Below, piece by piece: positions 52,416 to 59,808 of a stretch of DNA of 64,000 nt (positions are counted from its first letter, which is position 1; each line of letters begins with the position of its first letter). The notes beneath the pieces are model-generated. The model was given only the letters and a program-made list of their open reading frames with translations, had not been told where the DNA came from and searched no databases. The DNA comes from Streptomyces stelliscabiei (GTDB lineage: Bacteria > Actinomycetota > Actinomycetes > Streptomycetales > Streptomycetaceae). The stretch covers positions 3,906,001 through 3,970,000 of the forward strand of contig NZ_JADBGF010000001.1 in the NCBI RefSeq assembly GCF_014873495.1, given 5' to 3'. A program made the position numbers and the translations under genes.

Positions 52416-53674
52416 TGTACGACCTGCTGGTGATGGGCGCCGGCCCGTACGGCCTGTCCATCGCGTCCCACGCCGCGGCCGCCGGGCTCAGCCTGCGCGT
52501 CCTCGGCCGCCCCATGGCGTCCTGGCGCGACCACATGCCGCCCGGCATGTTCCTCAAGTCCGAGCCCTGGGCCTCCAACCTGAGCGATCCCGAGGGGCGT
52601 TGGCGGCTCGACGCGTACTGCGCCGAACAGGGTTTCGAGGCCCGGCACGGCCGGCCGATCCCGGTCGGCACGTTCGCCTCGTACGGCCTGTGGTTCGCCC
52701 GCAACGCCCTCCCGCCCGTCGACGAGCGCATGGTCACGCTGCTGCGGCGCCACCACTGCGGTTTCGAGGCGGTCCTGGACGACGGGGAGACGGTCCGCGC
52801 CCGCACGGTGGCCCTCGCCGTCGGTGTCGTGCCGTTCGTCGAAGTCCCGTCCGCGCTACGGGAGTTGCCGTCCGACCGGGTCTCCCACAGCAGCCACCAC
52901 AGCGACCTCGACCGCTTCCGGGGCAGGGACGTCACGGTGATCGGCGGCGGCCAGGCGGCTCTGGAGACGGCCGCGCTCCTGGCCGAACAGGGCACACGCG
53001 TCCGTGTGCTGGCCCGCTCCGGCGCCCTGCGCTGGAACGACGTCCCGCCCCCGCTGGAGCGCCGGCCGTGGGACTCCGTCCGCTCCCCGCACAGCGGCCT
53101 CGGCTGCGGCTGGCGCAACTGGTTCTACGCGGAGCGTCCGGGCTGGTACCGCCGCCTGCCGGAGGCGAGACGGGTGCGGATCGCGGCGGAGGCGCTCGGC
53201 CCCGCGGGCGCCTGGTGGGTCCGCGACCGCGTCGAGCCGGCCGTCGAGGTACGGCTCGGCCAGGAGGTCGCGACGGCGTACGAGACGGGCGGCGCCGTAC
53301 GCCTGGAGACGGTCGGCCGCGGCGGTGAGCCGGCCTCGCTGGACACCGAACACGTCATCGCGGCCACGGGGTTCCGGGCCACCTGCGAGCGGCTGGACCT
53401 GCTGGCGCGTGAGGTGCGCGCGGATCTGGTGCCCCTCGCCGACGGCTCGCCCGCGGTCGGGCGGGACTTCGAGTCCTCGGTCCCCGGCCTGTTCCTCGCG
53501 GGCCTCACCACCGCGGCCGGTTTCGGCCCCGCGATGCGCTTCGTGCACGGCGCGTCGTTCACCGCCCCGACCCTCGTCCGAGGGGTGCGGCGACGGCTGC
53601 GCGCCGGGGTGCCCGGCGGACGCGTCCCGGTGCCGGGAGCGCGGGCGGACCTGGCGTCCACCGCCGGGGCGTGA
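52415..53674 (+). CDS. FAD-dependent oxidoreductase
   Basis: Protein of 419 residues. N-terminal FAD site GAGPYGLSIASHAAAAGL (GxGxxG, about 8-13), second nucleotide site VIGGGQAALETAALLA near 175, and C-terminal GLFLAGLTTAAGFG. Resembles flavin monooxygenases/lysine N-hydroxylases and thioredoxin-reductase-like enzymes. Co-translated with the ATP-grasp gene, so the two probably make one modified compound. The substrate is unknown. Confidence 0.82.
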   Translation: MYDLLVMGAGPYGLSIASHAAAAGLSLRVLGRPMASWRDHMPPGMFLKSEPWASNLSDPEGRWRLDAYCAEQGFEARHGRPIPVGTFASYGLWFARNALPPVDERMVTLLRRHHCGFEAVLDDGETVRARTVALAVGVVPFVEVPSALRELPSDRVSHSSHHSDLDRFRGRDVTVIGGGQAALETAALLAEQGTRVRVLARSGALRWNDVPPPLERRPWDSVRSPHSGLGCGWRNWFYAERPGWYRRLPEARRVRIAAEALGPAGAWWVRDRVEPAVEVRLGQEVATAYETGGAVRLETVGRGGEPASLDTEHVIAATGFRATCERLDLLAREVRADLVPLADGSPAVGRDFESSVPGLFLAGLTTAAGFGPAMRFVHGASFTAPTLVRGVRRRLRAGVPGGRVPVPGARADLASTAGA

Positions 53675-53676
53675 CG

Positions 53677-53721
53677 CACGTGGGTGCCGGGAGGCGCGCC
53701 GCGCGTCCCGGCACCCACGTG
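53677..53721. terminator. Bidirectional terminator
   Basis: Perfect 16-bp stem (53677-53692 with 53706-53721) between the convergent oxidoreductase and long chaplin genes. Confidence 0.85.
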
Positions 53722-53724
53722 GAC

Positions 53725-54759
53725 TCAACGACGGGAAGCGGCCCGGCCCCGCCGGTACAGGATGCCCCCACCCGCGATCAGCGCGACGCTGGCGGCCCCG
53801 GCCGCGAGCAGGGCCTCACGGTCGCTGCCGGTCTCGGGGAGCGTGGGCGGGTGATCCGTCGGGGGGTGGTCCGTCGGCGGGTGGTCAGTGGGGGGCCTGT
53901 CCGTCGGAGGCTTGTCGGTGGGGGTGGGGTGGCCCGTGGGAGAGGGGTGGCCCGTGGGGGGCTTGTGCGTGGGGCTCGGACCACCGGTCGGCGGCTTGTG
54001 CGTGGGGGGCTTCTCCGTCGGGGGCTTGCCCGTGGGGCTCGGACCGCCGGTCGGCGGCTTGTGCGTCGGAGGCTTCGTCGTGGGCGGCTTCGTCGGCGGC
54101 TGGTGCGGGGGCTTGGTCGGCGGGGTGTCGCCGTAGCCGACCTCGGTGTCCTCGTCGGTGTCCGGGGCGTCGCCGTAGTCGCCGGGGGCCTCGTCGTGGC
54201 CGCTCGGCGTGCCGTCGTGGTTCCCGTGGCCCTCGTCGCTCCCGTGGCCCTCGTCGCTCCCGTAGCCCTCGTCGCTCCCGTGGCCTTCCTCGTCCCAGCT
54301 CTGCGGGTGCTCCACGGGTTCGTCGTACTCCTCGTAGTACGCGTCCGGCCGCGTGTACTCCTCGTACGCCTGCTCCCAGGGCTCCTCGGCGTCCGCCGCC
54401 GGGGCCGGCGTGTACTCGGGCTCCGCCACCGGGGTGGCGTGGCGCTCCGGGGCGCTCTCGGTGGTCTGGGCGCGCTCGGCGTTCTCGGTGCTCCGGGCGT
54501 TCTCCGGGGCGTGGTCGCCGGTGTTGCCGCACTCGTTGCCGAGGGTCGGGTTGCCGAGGGCCGCGGCGTCGACGGTGTTGCCGCAGACGTTCACCGGGAC
54601 GGTGACCGGCACCTCGACCGTGTTGCCCGACGCGACGCCGGGCGAGTTCGAGGCAGCCCCGTGCGCGCCCGTGTCCGCGAGCACCGGTGTGCCGTAGAGG
54701 GACAGCAGGCCCGTCGTCGCGGCGGCCACGACCATTCTCTTGCGCAGGTTCTGTCGCAT
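53725..54759 (-). CDS. Long, sortase-anchored chaplin with only one chaplin domain
   Basis: Protein of 344 residues. Signal peptide (about 1-29). A single chaplin domain (SNSPGVASGNTVEVPVTVPV, CGNTVDAAALGNPTLGNEC) at about 37-78. Then an acidic Glu/Gly/Asp region with DEGHGS repeats and a long PPT-type linker (about 215-305). The C-terminus has LPETG, a membrane segment and an Arg-rich tail for sortase. Long chaplins ChpA-C of S. coelicolor have two chaplin domains; here the second is absent and the linker enlarged. Positional equivalent of chpA. Confidence 0.85.
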   Translation of the reverse strand: MRQNLRKRMVVAAATTGLLSLYGTPVLADTGAHGAASNSPGVASGNTVEVPVTVPVNVCGNTVDAAALGNPTLGNECGNTGDHAPENARSTENAERAQTTESAPERHATPVAEPEYTPAPAADAEEPWEQAYEEYTRPDAYYEEYDEPVEHPQSWDEEGHGSDEGYGSDEGHGSDEGHGNHDGTPSGHDEAPGDYGDAPDTDEDTEVGYGDTPPTKPPHQPPTKPPTTKPPTHKPPTGGPSPTGKPPTEKPPTHKPPTGGPSPTHKPPTGHPSPTGHPTPTDKPPTDRPPTDHPPTDHPPTDHPPTLPETGSDREALLAAGAASVALIAGGGILYRRGRAASRR

Positions 54760-54792
54760 CTCTCTTTCTTCCTGCTCGAAGAAGTGGGAAAA

Positions 54793-54830
54793 GCCGGCCT
54801 TGGAGCCGTTGAGAACACTCCAAGACCGGC
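54793..54830 (-). terminator. Terminator of the short chaplin gene
   Basis: 13-bp stem with one mismatch (54793-54805 with 54818-54830). Confidence 0.7.
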
Positions 54831-54869
54831 TGAGGCACAGCCGAACGGCTGCTGCGATGCGCTACGACG

Positions 54870-55103
54870 TCAGTCGTTGACGCACACGTTGCCGGCTGTC
54901 GGGTTGAGCAGGGCGATGATGTTGATCGAGTTGCCGCACACGTTGATGGGCACGTGGACGGGGATCTGCACCACGTTGCCCGAGAGGACACCCGGGGAGC
55001 CGATGGCGGCACCGTGGGCCTCCGCGTCGGCGAAGGCCGGGGTGGCCAGACCCATGGCCATGATCACGCCGGCGACGACAGCAGCGCTCTTCTTGAGCTT
55101 CAC
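54870..55103 (-). CDS. chpD: Short chaplin (ChpD-like)
   Basis: Protein of 77 residues. Signal peptide (about 1-25), one chaplin domain (IGSPGVLSGNVVQIPVHVPI, CGNSINIIALLNPTAGNVC), both Cys, ending CVND. GTG 55103 is chosen because AAGGGAA lies upstream; ATG 55127 would add eight residues. Letter by position between the long chaplin and rodlin, as SCO2717. Confidence 0.9.
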   Translation of the reverse strand: MKLKKSAAVVAGVIMAMGLATPAFADAEAHGAAIGSPGVLSGNVVQIPVHVPINVCGNSINIIALLNPTAGNVCVND

Positions 55104-55324
55104 GTCTTTTCCCTTCTCTGCGGTCATGCCTCAATTGACGGCCGAAACCGAGCGAGCACAGCATGAACGGCTCGCATCATGACCTGCAGTCTGCGAACGA
55201 GGAATAGACACCGGAGGAAACTGAGGAACGCGGGGGGTGGGGTAATTCACCCGATCGCCCCGCAATATTGTCGAACAGTCTTATCGGCGGCACTCGATCG
55301 GCCCATACGGCTAAAGACGACGAA

Positions 55325-55361
55325 CTCGGGCCGCCCGCACACACCGTGCGGGCGGCCCGAG
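55325..55361 (-). terminator. Terminator of rdlA
   Basis: Perfect 16-bp stem (55325-55340 with 55346-55361), 20 bp after the rodlin stop. Confidence 0.8.
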
Positions 55362-55380
55362 CCGTTTTGCGGTCCGACAA

Positions 55381-55776
55381 TCAGCCGTTGCCGTTCCCGT
55401 TGCCGTTGTCCGAGAGGATCGGGATGTCCGACAGGATGTGCGACAGCGGCTCGTCGCCCTTGGCCTGGGTGGAGTTCTCGGTGCACTGCTGGTTCTGCGG
55501 GGCGGACAGGATCGGGACGTCCTGGAGGAGGGGCGCCGCGGCGAGGTTGACCTTGGCGGGAAGGCCGACGCAGAGCTTGTTGAGCGACCCCTGGACCAGC
55601 GAGAGCTGCGGGCTCATGTCGCCCTTGGTCACCGAGTTGCCGAACGCCTGGCTGGCGCCGTTCCCGCTGAAGCTCGTGGTGCCGCCGTCATCGGCGAGAG
55701 CCTGGGGGGCGGTCGCGGCCCCGAGGCCGGTGATGGAAGCGGCGACCGCAACGGCGGCCATTGCCTTCTTGAGCAT
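55381..55776 (-). CDS. rdlA: Rodlin RdlA
   Basis: Protein of 131 residues. Signal peptide to about ALADD (28), then rodlin body: TTSFSGNGASQAFGNSVTKG, QDVPILSAPQNQQCTENSTQ, LSHILSDIPILSDNG. Two Cys. Rodlins arrange chaplin fibrils into the rodlet layer on spores. It is divergent from the second rodlin gene as in S. coelicolor rdlA/rdlB. Body region 80-130 is almost identical to the other two rodlins here. Confidence 0.93.
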   Translation of the reverse strand: MLKKAMAAVAVAASITGLGAATAPQALADDGGTTSFSGNGASQAFGNSVTKGDMSPQLSLVQGSLNKLCVGLPAKVNLAAAPLLQDVPILSAPQNQQCTENSTQAKGDEPLSHILSDIPILSDNGNGNGNG

Positions 55777-56029
55777 TTCGCGTTCCTTTCCTGGCGGGAC
55801 CCGCGGATCCCTGCTCCGGCAGCAACGGCGGTACATCCGTATCGGTTTCGACACATCACCCGTTCGGCCCCGCTCGCACCGGCGAACTCCAAAAACGACA
55901 AACGCTCCACACGCCCCGCTTGCACCCCCTCCGAATGAGCCGACGGAGTGAATCAGAGCAACTCGGGAGTCCGGAGCAAGTTGTCCATGGCGCTCCGGTG
56001 GAAACGGGGTTTTTCAGAAGGGATCGCAA

Positions 56030-56440
56030 GTGATCAAGAAAATTATGGCCGTAGCCACGATCGCCGCCTCCGCCGTCGGAGCCTCGGCCGTCGCCGCGCC
56101 TCAGGCTCTCGCCGATGACGGCGGCACCACGAGCTTCAGCGGGAACGACGCCCAGCAGGTGTACGGAAACTCGACGACGTACGGCAACATGAGCCCGCAG
56201 ATGGCACTGATTCAGGGCTCGTTCAACAAGCCCTGCATCGGCCTGCCGCTCAAGGCCAACCTCGCCGCGGCGCCCCTCCTCCAGGACGTCCCGATCCTGT
56301 CCGCCCCGCAGAACCAGCAGTGCACCGAGAACTCCACCCAGGCCAAGGGCGACGAGCCGCTGTCGCACATCCTGTCCGACATCCCGATCCTCTCGGACAA
56401 CGGCAACGGCAACGGCAACAACAACGGCGGCGGGAAGTAG
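56030..56440 (+). CDS. rdlB: Rodlin RdlB
   Basis: Protein of 136 residues. Signal peptide, then rodlin body with GNDAQQVYGNSTTYGNMSPQ and shared C-terminal region. Differs from RdlA mainly in residues 1-70. GTG 56030. Two Cys. Confidence 0.93.
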   Translation: MIKKIMAVATIAASAVGASAVAAPQALADDGGTTSFSGNDAQQVYGNSTTYGNMSPQMALIQGSFNKPCIGLPLKANLAAAPLLQDVPILSAPQNQQCTENSTQAKGDEPLSHILSDIPILSDNGNGNGNNNGGGK

Positions 56441-56459
56441 CGCCCAGGCCACCACCGCA

Positions 56460-56494
56460 CGGGTGAGCCGTCGGCCGGCTCGGCGACTCACCCG
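56460..56494 (+). terminator. Terminator of rdlB
   Basis: 8-bp perfect outer stem (56460-56467 with 56487-56494) plus inner pairing. Confidence 0.65.
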
Positions 56495-56530
56495 CGATAA
56501 GCCGCCTATTGCGCCAATAGGGGCAATCAA

Positions 56531-56558
56531 CGCAACCGTTGGCCGGATGCCCTGTTGA
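56531..56558 (+). promoter_or_regulatory. BldN-type promoter of the third rodlin
   Basis: CGCAAC, 16 bp, TGTTGA: ten of twelve bases agree with the recalled BldN consensus. About 48 bp before the start codon. Confidence 0.5.
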
Positions 56559-56605
56559 TCAGGGCGCAACTCCGCAACGGAGTCCGCTTTCCGAAGGGAT
56601 CGAAC

Positions 56606-57025
56606 ATGAAGAAGCTGTGGGCTACCGCGGCTGTTGCCGTTTCCATTGCCGGCCTCGGGGCCGCGACCGCCCCCCAGGCTCTCGCCGACGACGGCGGCAC
56701 CACGAGCTTCAGCGGGAACGGCGCCAGCCAGGCGTTCGGCAACTCGGTGACCAAGGGCGACATGAGCCCGCAGCTCTCGCTGGTCCAGGGGTCGCTCAAC
56801 AAGCCCTGCATCGGCCTGCCGCTCAAGGCCAACCTCGCCGCGGTGGCGGCCCTGGCCCAGGACGTCCCGATCCTGTCGGCCCCGCAGAACCAGCAGTGCA
56901 CCGAGAACTCCACCCAGGCCAAGGGCGACGAGCCGCTGTCGCACATCCTGTCGGACATCCCGATCCTCTCGGACAACGGCAACGGCAACAACAACGGCGG
57001 CGACAACGGCGCGAAGCACCACTGA
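56606..57025 (+). CDS. Third rodlin
   Basis: Protein of 139 residues. Signal peptide then TTSFSGNGASQAFGNSVTKG, identical to RdlA over long tracts, and C-terminal QDVPILSAPQNQQCTENSTQ shared by all three. The insertion VAALAQ replaces APLLQ of the others. ATG 56606. Tandem with rdlB. Expected to act in rodlet formation; redundancy or a dedicated variant is possible. Confidence 0.92.
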   Translation: MKKLWATAAVAVSIAGLGAATAPQALADDGGTTSFSGNGASQAFGNSVTKGDMSPQLSLVQGSLNKPCIGLPLKANLAAVAALAQDVPILSAPQNQQCTENSTQAKGDEPLSHILSDIPILSDNGNGNNNGGDNGAKHH

Positions 57026-57043
57026 CGCCACCACCGGACACAC

Positions 57044-57080
57044 CGAAGCGGGTCGCCGAGTTCACCGGCGGCCCGCTTCG
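57044..57080. terminator. Terminator of the third rodlin
   Basis: 9-bp outer stem (57044-57052 with 57072-57080) plus inner pairing, between convergent genes. Confidence 0.65.
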
Positions 57081-57108
57081 CCGCGTCCCCGCAGGTGTCG
57101 GCCCCGGG

Positions 57109-59034
57109 TCACCTCTTCGCGTAGAGCGACTCGATCGCCGCCGCGTACGCCGCCGTGACCGCGTGGCGTTTGATCTTCATGGAGGGGGTGAGCAGGCCGT
57201 TCTCCTCGTTGAACTCGCCCTCGACCAGCTTGAACTCGCGGATGGACTCGGCACGGGAGACGGCCTGGTTGGCGTAGTCGACGGCCTGCTGGACGTCGGC
57301 GCGCATCCGGGGGTCGGCGACGATCTCGGAGAGCGGGGTGTCCGGGGACATGCCGCGCACGTGCAGCCAGTGGGTGACGTCCTCGGGGTCGAGGGTGATG
57401 AGGGCGGCGACGAAGGGGCGGTTGTCGCCGACGACCATGCACTGACCGACCGGGGGGCGGCTGCGCAGCCGGTCCTCCAGGACGGCCGGCGAAACGTTCT
57501 TGCCGCCGGAGGTGACGAGGATGTCCTTCTTGCGGCCGGTGATGGTGAGGTAGCCGTCCTCGTCGAGCGCGCCGAGGTCGCCGGTGGCGAACCAGTCGTC
57601 GGTGAGGGCGGCGTCGGTGGCGACCGGGTTGTTCCAGTAGGTGCCGAAGACGATGCCGCCCTTGATGAGGACCTCCCCGTCGTCGGCGATCCGGACCGCG
57701 GTGCCGGGGACGGGCCGGCCGACGGTGCCGGGGCGGGGCCTGAGGGGCGGGACGATGGTGGCGGCCGCGGTGGTCTCGGTGAGGCCGTAGCCCTCGTAGA
57801 CGATGACCCCGGCGGCGTAGAAGAAGAGGTTGAGGTCGCGGTCGAGCGGGGAGCCGCCGCTGATGGCGTAGCGCATCCGGCCGCCCAGTTCCCTGCGGAT
57901 GCGGCGGTAGACCAGCAGGTCGTACAGGGCCCAGGCGGCGTACAGGCCAGGGGTGGGGCCGGGGCCCCGGTCCAGGAATCTGTCCAGGTAGGCCTTGGCG
58001 AAGCGCACGCCGATGCGGTGGGCGCGGTCGAAGGAGGCGCCGCGGCCGATGCGTTCGGCGGTGGCGCGGCCGGTGGCGTGGATCCGCTCGAAGAGGTAGG
58101 GGACGCCGACGAGGAAGGTGGGGCGGAACTTCTTGAGGGCGGGCCGCAGTTCGTCGGGCTTGATGCTCGGGCAGTGGCCGATCTCGATGCGGGCCATCAG
58201 GCAGGCGATCTGGATCGCACGGCCGAGGATGTGGGCCAGGGGGAGGAAGAGGAGGGTGGAGGCGGCCTGGCCGGTGATCTCCTTGAAGATCGGGTGGAGG
58301 AGTTCGACCGTGTTGGCGGCCTCCGCGTGGAGGTTGGCGTGGGTGAGGACGCAGCCCTTGGGGCGGCCGGTGGTGCCGGAGGTGTAGCAGATGGTCGCGG
58401 CCGTGTCCGGGGTGAGGGCGGCGCGGCGCTTGGTGACCTCGTCGTCGGGGACGCCCCGGCCGAGGTCCGCGAGGTGGGCGAGGGCCTCCCGGTCGATCTG
58501 CCAGACGTGCGGGGGCTGGGAGTGGCGGGCGGTGGCGGTGGCGACGGCTTCCGCGTTCCCGGCGGTCTCCGCGACCACGAAGCGGGAGCCGGAGTCGCGG
58601 ACGATCCACTCGATCTGCTCGGGCGAGGACGTGGCGTAGATGGGCACGGACTGGCCGCCGGCCGCCCAGACGGCGAAGTCGAGGACCGTCCACTCGTAGC
58701 GGGTGCGGGACATCAGCGCGACGCGGCCGCCCGGTTCGAGGCCGGCGGCGATCAGCCCCTTGGCGGTCTCGGTGACCTCGCGGGCGAAGGCGGCGGCGGT
58801 CACCGGATGGTAGGTGCCGTGCTGGTCTGCCCGGCGCAGGACCACGGCGCCGGGCGCCTCGGTGGCGTTGACGAAGGGGAGGTCGGCGATGCTGCCGCCG
58901 GTCGGGCGGGGCGCGAGGGCGGGTGTGCGCGCCTCGCGGACGACACCCCGCGCGTCCCTGACGACCTCGACCTTCGCACGGTCGGACAGGCCGCCGCGCT
59001 GTTTCGCCCGGTTCAAGTCCCTGCGTACGCCCAT
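57109..59034 (-). CDS. Long-chain fatty-acyl-CoA synthetase (FAA1/FadD15 type)
   Basis: Protein of 641 residues. AMP-binding motif ICYTSGTTGRPKGCVLTH near 215, YGLTETTAAATI near 390, TGDLGALDEDGYLTITGRKKD near 490 and the adenylation Lys near the end (SMKIKRHAV). Activates fatty acids as acyl-CoA. ATG 59034 with GGGGAG upstream. Convergent with the rodlins; divergent from the chorismate mutase gene. Confidence 0.9.
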   Translation of the reverse strand: MGVRRDLNRAKQRGGLSDRAKVEVVRDARGVVREARTPALAPRPTGGSIADLPFVNATEAPGAVVLRRADQHGTYHPVTAAAFAREVTETAKGLIAAGLEPGGRVALMSRTRYEWTVLDFAVWAAGGQSVPIYATSSPEQIEWIVRDSGSRFVVAETAGNAEAVATATARHSQPPHVWQIDREALAHLADLGRGVPDDEVTKRRAALTPDTAATICYTSGTTGRPKGCVLTHANLHAEAANTVELLHPIFKEITGQAASTLLFLPLAHILGRAIQIACLMARIEIGHCPSIKPDELRPALKKFRPTFLVGVPYLFERIHATGRATAERIGRGASFDRAHRIGVRFAKAYLDRFLDRGPGPTPGLYAAWALYDLLVYRRIRRELGGRMRYAISGGSPLDRDLNLFFYAAGVIVYEGYGLTETTAAATIVPPLRPRPGTVGRPVPGTAVRIADDGEVLIKGGIVFGTYWNNPVATDAALTDDWFATGDLGALDEDGYLTITGRKKDILVTSGGKNVSPAVLEDRLRSRPPVGQCMVVGDNRPFVAALITLDPEDVTHWLHVRGMSPDTPLSEIVADPRMRADVQQAVDYANQAVSRAESIREFKLVEGEFNEENGLLTPSMKIKRHAVTAAYAAAIESLYAKR

Positions 59035-59157
59035 CACCGCTCCCCGAGGTCTCACGTGTCCACGTTACTGGCGAGTCAACTTACCGGTACGTAAGGAAAT
59101 ATCAATGCTTCGGTACGACTGCGAGGCTCGGGAACGGGCGCGTGATAGGTGTGGATC

Positions 59158-59808
59158 ATGCGCCCCCACCGCCTCGGTTCCACCCTGATCTCCGCCGTCG
59201 CCTCCCTCTGCGTCTGTCTGTCCGCCGGTGCCTCGTCCGCCGCGGCCCTGCCCGGTGCTTCGCCGGTCGCCGCAGAGTCGTCCTCCGCCCCTCCTCGTAC
59301 GGCTCCCGGCGCCCGGTCGCTCACCGCGGTGACGGATCTGTTCGCCGAGCGGCTGCTCGTCGCGGACAAGGTCGCGGCGGCGAAGTACGGGACGACCACG
59401 CCGATCGACGACCCCGTGCGGGAGAAGGCGATCCTGGACGACGTGGCGGCGCGGGCGGTCGGGCTCGGCCTCGACCCGGAGGCGGTCACCGCCGTGTTCC
59501 GGGACCAGATCGAGGCCAACAAGCTGGTGCAGCGCGGCCTTTACGCCCGGTGGGACGCGCACCCCGAGGAACGGCCCACCGAGCGGCCCGATCTGGTGAA
59601 GGAGGTGCGGCCGGTGCTCGACCGGATCACCACCCGGCTGCTGAGCGCGCTCCAGGAGACGGAGTCTCTGCGGGCCGGGGCGTCGTGCGCGCCCCGGCTG
59701 CGGGTGGCGGCGGTGTGGTCCGCGGTCGACCACCGGCTGGACCGGTTGCACGGGCAGGGGCTGGTGCGGGCGTCGCCCTCGGTCTGCGCGCCGGTCGTGA
59801 AGCCCTAA
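59158..59808 (+). CDS. Secreted chorismate mutase (AroQ gamma type)
   Basis: Protein of 216 residues. Signal peptide (about 1-33), then LTAVTDLFAERLLVADKVAA and DDVAARAVGLGLDPEAVTAVFRDQIEANK, alignable from memory with the secreted M. tuberculosis enzyme. Two late Cys could form its disulfide. It converts chorismate to prephenate outside the cytoplasm, where its purpose is unknown. Its stop overlaps the convergent lipoprotein gene's stop by 4 bp. Confidence 0.87.
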   Translation: MRPHRLGSTLISAVASLCVCLSAGASSAAALPGASPVAAESSSAPPRTAPGARSLTAVTDLFAERLLVADKVAAAKYGTTTPIDDPVREKAILDDVAARAVGLGLDPEAVTAVFRDQIEANKLVQRGLYARWDAHPEERPTERPDLVKEVRPVLDRITTRLLSALQETESLRAGASCAPRLRVAAVWSAVDHRLDRLHGQGLVRASPSVCAPVVKP

